DNA of 16,644 nt from an uncultured Bacilli bacterium (GTDB taxonomy: Bacteria > Bacillota_I > Bacilli_A > RF39 > UBA660): contig CALVXV010000011.1 in assembly GCA_944371685.1 (NCBI GenBank), forward strand, positions 1-16,644, read 5' to 3'. A program made the position numbers and the translations under genes. Positions 13,329-16,644 of this stretch are shown in pieces. The number at the start of each line of letters is the position of its first letter. Positions within the stretch are counted from its first letter, which is position 1. The notes beneath the pieces were generated by a model. That model searched no databases and was not told the DNA's origin. It saw nothing but the letters and a program-made list of their open reading frames with translations.

Positions 13329-15339
13329 AAAAATCGGAATAATTGCCATAATAGTCATATTAATTTTAGGTTCTATCGGCGTAGTCCGTTTTTTTACTAA
13401 AGAGGATAAAAACACAACCCTAACCGTTGTTGAAAAAAGATGGATTGAAAACAATAAAAATAATGTCATAGATTTTGCCACCTTAAATAGTGTACCCATT
13501 GTCAGTAATAATGGTAGCGGAATCTTCTTTGACTTTATAAACGCCTTAGAAAACGATACTGAATTAGAATTTAATGAAATATCATATGAAAAAGACGATA
13601 TCACCACTGATTATGCTTTAGTAAAAAAAGAAAATCTAAATAAAAATGACTTATTACTATATCAAGATAATTATGTCTTAATTACCAGTGATAATATTCA
13701 CTATACTAGTGTCAGTGAAATAAAAGACTTAAAAATCGGTATATTAAAAGGTGCGGCACCAAAAATAAATAAATATTTAACTGGTTCTTTAAATCTAACT
13801 TACACTGAATATAACACCGACGACGAATTAAAAACAGCTTTAGATACTAAAGCTGTAAACGCCATTGTTTTACCAAAATTAAACTATTTAGAAAATATTT
13901 TAACATCTGAAAACATGCATATCGCCTATAATATCAGTGAATATAAAATAAACTATATCATCACTTTAGGTGATAACGAAAGATTAAATAAAATCATCAC
14001 TAAATATTTAAACAAATGGAAAGAAAAAGACTATCAAACATCATTAAATCAAGCCTTCGCCACCAATTATTTTACTTATAAAGAAATTTCTGAAAAAAGT
14101 CAAACCGACTTTAGAAGTCAAAGATATACATTTGGTTTCGTCTCAAATGCCCCATACGATATCACCGTTGGCGGAACTTTAAAAGGCTTTAATCATGATA
14201 TTATCAGTACCTTCGCATCGTCAGCTGGTATTGAAGTAGACTATAAACAATATTCGTCTATAGAAAATATGTTAAAAGATTTTCAAGCTGGCAAAGTCGA
14301 CTTAGTTTTAAATAATTTTAGTAATAAATTAAATAATGTCTATACCACAGTTCCAATTTATGATAGTAAAGTAGCCATCATCACTGATAACGATACCGAC
14401 TTAATTGTCAACAATGTCACCTCGTTAAAAGACCGTGAAGTATTAACCATCAAAAATAGTAAAATATCTAAATATTTAAAAGATAATGATGTTAAAACTA
14501 AAGAATATGATAATATCAAAGATTTAATCAATAATATTAAATCATCAGATATTGCGGCTATTGATGAATACACCTACGATTATTATGTTAGGTCAGCCCT
14601 AAAAAATTTCAAAAAATTAAACACCATTGATATTGAAAATAATTACGGATATATTGCTCAAAAAAATAAAACCCTAAATGAATTTTTTAACTTCTATTTA
14701 ACATTTATAAATACTCAAGCCATCACAAATACAAGTTATAAAGATTTACTTTTGTCAAATAATAATAATAAGAACTTACAATTAATATTAAGTTCATTAG
14801 TAATTGTTCTCCTAGCCATTGCTGGTATTATTACCAAAATAATTCTATCTAAAAAGAAAGATATCAATAGTAAACTATCTAAAACTGATAAATTACGTTA
14901 CGTCGATAGTCTAACATCTTTAAAAAATCGTAATTACTTAAACGATAACATGGAAAAATGGGATAGCAGTGAAGCCTACCCGCAATCTGTTATCATAATA
15001 GACTTAAATAATGTAGCTTATATCAACGATAATTTCGGTCACACCGAAGGTGATAAAGTTATTGTCGAAGCCGCTGGCGTTCTTATTAATCATCAACTAA
15101 GTAATAGTGAAATCCTAAGAACAAACGGCAATGAATTTTTAATCTTTATCGTTGGTCATGATGAAAAAACAATCGTTACTTATATCAGAAAATTAAACAA
15201 AGAGTTTAAAGAATTGTCTCATGGCTTTGGTGCCGCAATCGGTTATAGTATGATAAATGATGAAATTAAAACCATTGATGATGCCATTAATGAAGCAACC
15301 CTAGACATGCGCAGTAACAAAGAAGAAGTTAAAAATTAG
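13321..15339 (+). CDS. Membrane sensor with two solute-binding-like domains and a degenerate GGDEF domain
   Basis: A 672-residue protein if started at GTG 13321, which has GAGGGAGA at 13308-13315. Order: a transmembrane helix near 5-24; a first family 3 solute-binding-like domain (about 30-255); a second one (about 262-475, RYTFGFVSNAPYDITVGG, LKGFNHDIISTFASSAGIEV, AGKVDLVLNNF); a transmembrane helix near 484-507; and a C-terminal GGDEF domain (about 525-665). The GGDEF domain keeps DSLTSLKNRNYL, Asp561 in IIIDLNN, and INDNFGHTEGD. The signature itself reads NGNEF (602-606): the first Gly and the catalytic-site Asp are both Asn. Diguanylate cyclase activity is therefore doubtful; a c-di-GMP or GTP-binding or signalling role is possible. 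It overlaps the upstream gene by 8 nt, and the next gene starts 20 nt after it. Confidence 0.86.
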   Translation: MNKKIGIIAIIVILILGSIGVVRFFTKEDKNTTLTVVEKRWIENNKNNVIDFATLNSVPIVSNNGSGIFFDFINALENDTELEFNEISYEKDDITTDYALVKKENLNKNDLLLYQDNYVLITSDNIHYTSVSEIKDLKIGILKGAAPKINKYLTGSLNLTYTEYNTDDELKTALDTKAVNAIVLPKLNYLENILTSENMHIAYNISEYKINYIITLGDNERLNKIITKYLNKWKEKDYQTSLNQAFATNYFTYKEISEKSQTDFRSQRYTFGFVSNAPYDITVGGTLKGFNHDIISTFASSAGIEVDYKQYSSIENMLKDFQAGKVDLVLNNFSNKLNNVYTTVPIYDSKVAIITDNDTDLIVNNVTSLKDREVLTIKNSKISKYLKDNDVKTKEYDNIKDLINNIKSSDIAAIDEYTYDYYVRSALKNFKKLNTIDIENNYGYIAQKNKTLNEFFNFYLTFINTQAITNTSYKDLLLSNNNNKNLQLILSSLVIVLLAIAGIITKIILSKKKDINSKLSKTDKLRYVDSLTSLKNRNYLNDNMEKWDSSEAYPQSVIIIDLNNVAYINDNFGHTEGDKVIVEAAGVLINHQLSNSEILRTNGNEFLIFIVGHDEKTIVTYIRKLNKEFKELSHGFGAAIGYSMINDEIKTIDDAINEATLDMRSNKEEVKN

Positions 15340-15359
15340 TAAGAAAGGAAAGAGGCAGT

Positions 15360-16202
15360 ATGATAAAATCTTATGCTAAAAGAATATTTAATCTAATTAC
15401 TAGACCAGAAATGAAAATTTTACCTGGTCAGCTCGCATTTTTCCTCGTACTAGCCATCTTTCCACTCCTAACACTATATGGATATATTGGTTCAAAAATA
15501 CTATTCTTTGTCACCCCATTTGTCGATATAATTGAAAAATTAATTCCAAATAGCATTCTTCAGGTAATGCTTCCATTCATCGAAGATAGTCATATTACCG
15601 GTAATGTCATTTTCTTTATGATTGTTGGTTTTATCTTAGTTTCTAATGGAACCTATTCAATTATCATAACCTCTAACGAACTATATAATATAAAAAGTAA
15701 TGACTACATCAAAGATAGAGTTAAAGCCTTATTCATGATTATTTTACTCATGTTCTTATTTGTCTTTATCTTTGTTGTTTTAGCCTATGGCAATATTATT
15801 GTTGATAAACTATTAGAACTTAAAATGTTATCATCAATTACTAACCATATATATTTTGTCTTTGTCCTTTTAAAATGGCCGATAGCCTTCATCCTAATTT
15901 TCTGGCTTTTAAAAATTATTTATACCATTTCTCCAGATAAAAAAATACCAAGTAAATTCATGAATAAAGGTGCTTTATTTACCACCGTCTGCTGGATAGT
16001 AACTACATCTATATATTCATACTATGTATCAAATTTGGCCAACTATACTTTATTTTATGGTAGTATCTCTGGTATTATAGCCATGATGATTTGGATATAT
16101 ATATTGTCATATATCTTTGTTATGGGTATTGCCATTAATACTGATGAATATAATGCTTATAAAAAAATGAATAAAAATGAGAAAACAGCTAAAACTAATT
16201 AA
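15360..16202 (+). CDS. YihY/BrkB family membrane protein
   Basis: A 280-residue integral membrane protein of the YihY/virulence factor BrkB family (once called RNase BN, a name that is not supported). The N-terminal family pattern is clear: a short amphipathic region, then LPGQLAFFLVLAIFPLLTLYGYIG. About six transmembrane helices follow, with FILVSNGTYSIIITSNELYNIK in the middle and YGSISGIIAMMIWIYILSYIFVMG near the end, both typical of the family. Transport function is unproven in the family. AGAAAGGAAAGAGG upstream (15341-15354) supports ATG 15360. It is the last gene of the 12861 operon. Confidence 0.9.
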   Translation: MIKSYAKRIFNLITRPEMKILPGQLAFFLVLAIFPLLTLYGYIGSKILFFVTPFVDIIEKLIPNSILQVMLPFIEDSHITGNVIFFMIVGFILVSNGTYSIIITSNELYNIKSNDYIKDRVKALFMIILLMFLFVFIFVVLAYGNIIVDKLLELKMLSSITNHIYFVFVLLKWPIAFILIFWLLKIIYTISPDKKIPSKFMNKGALFTTVCWIVTTSIYSYYVSNLANYTLFYGSISGIIAMMIWIYILSYIFVMGIAINTDEYNAYKKMNKNEKTAKTN

Positions 16203-16290
16203 TGGGCATATATTTATTACCGGTATATGCTTCCCCCAGACTACTAGTACCCAAAAAGATTATATATCTATAATAAGTATTAAAGGTAAT
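16203..16290. other. Possible structured 3' leader or RNA region
   Basis: No gene is seen. GCATATA (16206-16212) and TATATGC (16224-16230) form an inverted repeat. GACTACTAGTACC (16239-16251) can partly pair with GGTAATAGTC (16285-16294). This may be just the 3' untranslated region of the YihY mRNA or the body of a small RNA ending at the following terminator. Confidence 0.3.
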
Positions 16291-16299
16291 AGTCTCCTA

Positions 16300-16327
16300 G
16301 TGACGCCAAGGCGTCACCTTTTTGTTT
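16300..16327 (+). terminator. Strong terminator
   Basis: GTGACGC (16300-16306) pairs perfectly with GCGTCAC (16311-16317) around CAAG, followed by CTTTTTGTTT. It ends the 12861 operon or a small RNA located after it. Confidence 0.9.
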
Positions 16328-16400
16328 ACTAGGAATTTGTTTTGTAAAAATCAAAAAATTATTTCCAAGAATAAATGTTAGTAATATATTAAGTACATCA
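16328..16400. repeat. Dispersed 72-nt repeat, copy 2 (possible left end of an IS605-like element)
   Basis: It aligns with 6193-6264, best in the first 20 bases and around ATTAAGTACATCA. It is preceded by TTTAC, the kind of short target found 5' of some IS200/IS605 left ends, and is followed by a TnpB-like start at 16419. Confidence 0.55.
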
Positions 16401-16418
16401 AAGGTTGAAGGCGATGAT

Positions 16419-16484
16419 ATGAATATATTAAAGGGTTATGTGTTTAGAATGTATCCAACTAAAAAAATAAGAATGGATAATTAA
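16419..16484 (+). pseudogene. Truncated TnpB/OrfB N-terminus (IS200/IS605 type)
   Basis: A 21-codon open frame, MNILKGYVFRMYPTKKIRMDN, ends at TAA 16482. The pattern KGYVFRMYPTKK closely resembles the conserved start of TnpB/OrfB proteins (KGYKFRIYPTKEQ type). A ribosome binding site-like AAGGCGA lies 3-9 nt upstream. The rest of a TnpB of about 370-400 residues is missing, so this is a relic or an internally deleted, non-autonomous copy. The identification rests on about a dozen residues. Confidence 0.5.
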
Positions 16485-16495
16485 TAAAATAATTA

Positions 16496-16600
16496 GGGTA
16501 GCGACTATCCGATGCTGTTCTATGGAGGAGCCTTAGGTTTCTGTGAAGTAGAAAGAGCTTACCGTGAGATAATAACATCCCAAATTTATTTTGGTATTTT
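16496..16600 (+). ncRNA. Candidate structured RNA / right end of the TnpB-like element
   Basis: Four short hairpins follow one another: GGGTAG-CGA-CTATCC (16496-16510); CTATGG with CCTTAG (16520-16536, one mismatch); TTTCT-GTGAAGT-AGAAA (16538-16554); and CCAAA-TTTAT-TTTGG (16580-16594), which is followed by TATTTTG. GC content is higher than in the surrounding DNA. Position downstream of a TnpB start suggests the guide-RNA scaffold (omega/reRNA) and right end of an internally deleted element. No open frame or tRNA fold fits. The last 40 bases of the window show nothing recognisable. Confidence 0.35.
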
Positions 16601-16644
16601 GTTCGAAAAAAAGTAAACCACATCTTAAAGATTTCTTAACTACT

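Noticed and set aside
13188..13607. Minus-strand open frame opposite the sensor gene (also 12797-13030, 11910-12122, 14358-14573)
   Set aside because: They overlap well-supported plus-strand genes and lack promoters and ribosome binding sites.
16496..16600. A tRNA gene in the final segment
   Set aside because: The hairpins do not form a cloverleaf and there is no recognisable T-loop or acceptor stem.

Overview
The window is AT-rich bacterial DNA that uses the standard code (UGG for Trp, UGA as a stop), strong TTGACA/TATAAT-type promoters, purine-rich ribosome binding sites and U-tract terminators. A T-box in front of argS, a SipW-type signal peptidase and a WRI-type prepilin all point to a low-GC Firmicute. 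My best guess is an uncultured gut Bacilli lineage (RF39 or Erysipelotrichales-like). That placement is inference; no species marker is present.

Layout. Bases 1-110 hold a 34-nt tandem repeat and the probable terminator of a gene outside the window. Bases 179-2117 are an arginine T-box operon: promoter, riboswitch with a likely CGC specifier, and argS. Bases 2123-7107 hold seven tandem genes for small, cysteine-free, beta-rich secreted proteins. All share one SipW-cognate type of signal peptide. Each has its own extended -10 promoter and its own terminator, and five have the same small hairpin at the predicted mRNA 5' end. Bases 7228-9590 are a two-gene operon: a SipW/ER-type signal peptidase with an unusual eight-helix N-terminal membrane domain, and a DUF5305-like membrane protein. 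A U32 peptidase-family RNA-modification protein (minus strand, 9574-11694) converges on this operon and shares its terminator.

From 11741 rightward comes a type IV-type prepilin gene broken by a -1 frame change at a run of nine A, then a small membrane protein, a two-sensor-domain GGDEF protein with a degenerate active site, and a YihY/BrkB membrane protein ending near 16202. After a strong terminator, the end of the window (16328-16644) carries what looks like the remnant of an IS200/IS605-type TnpB element. Its left flank matches a second copy of a 72-nt dispersed repeat at 6193-6264.

How the genes may work together. The seven paralogues, the SipW peptidase and the DUF5305 protein resemble an expanded version of the Bacillus tapA-sipW-tasA logic. 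A dedicated signal peptidase would mature a family of extracellular, fibre-like subunits, and the separate promoters allow independent dosage of each subunit. This is the most interesting system in the window. The prepilin and the sensor/GGDEF operon suggest a second cell-surface programme next door, but no functional link between the two can be read from the sequence.
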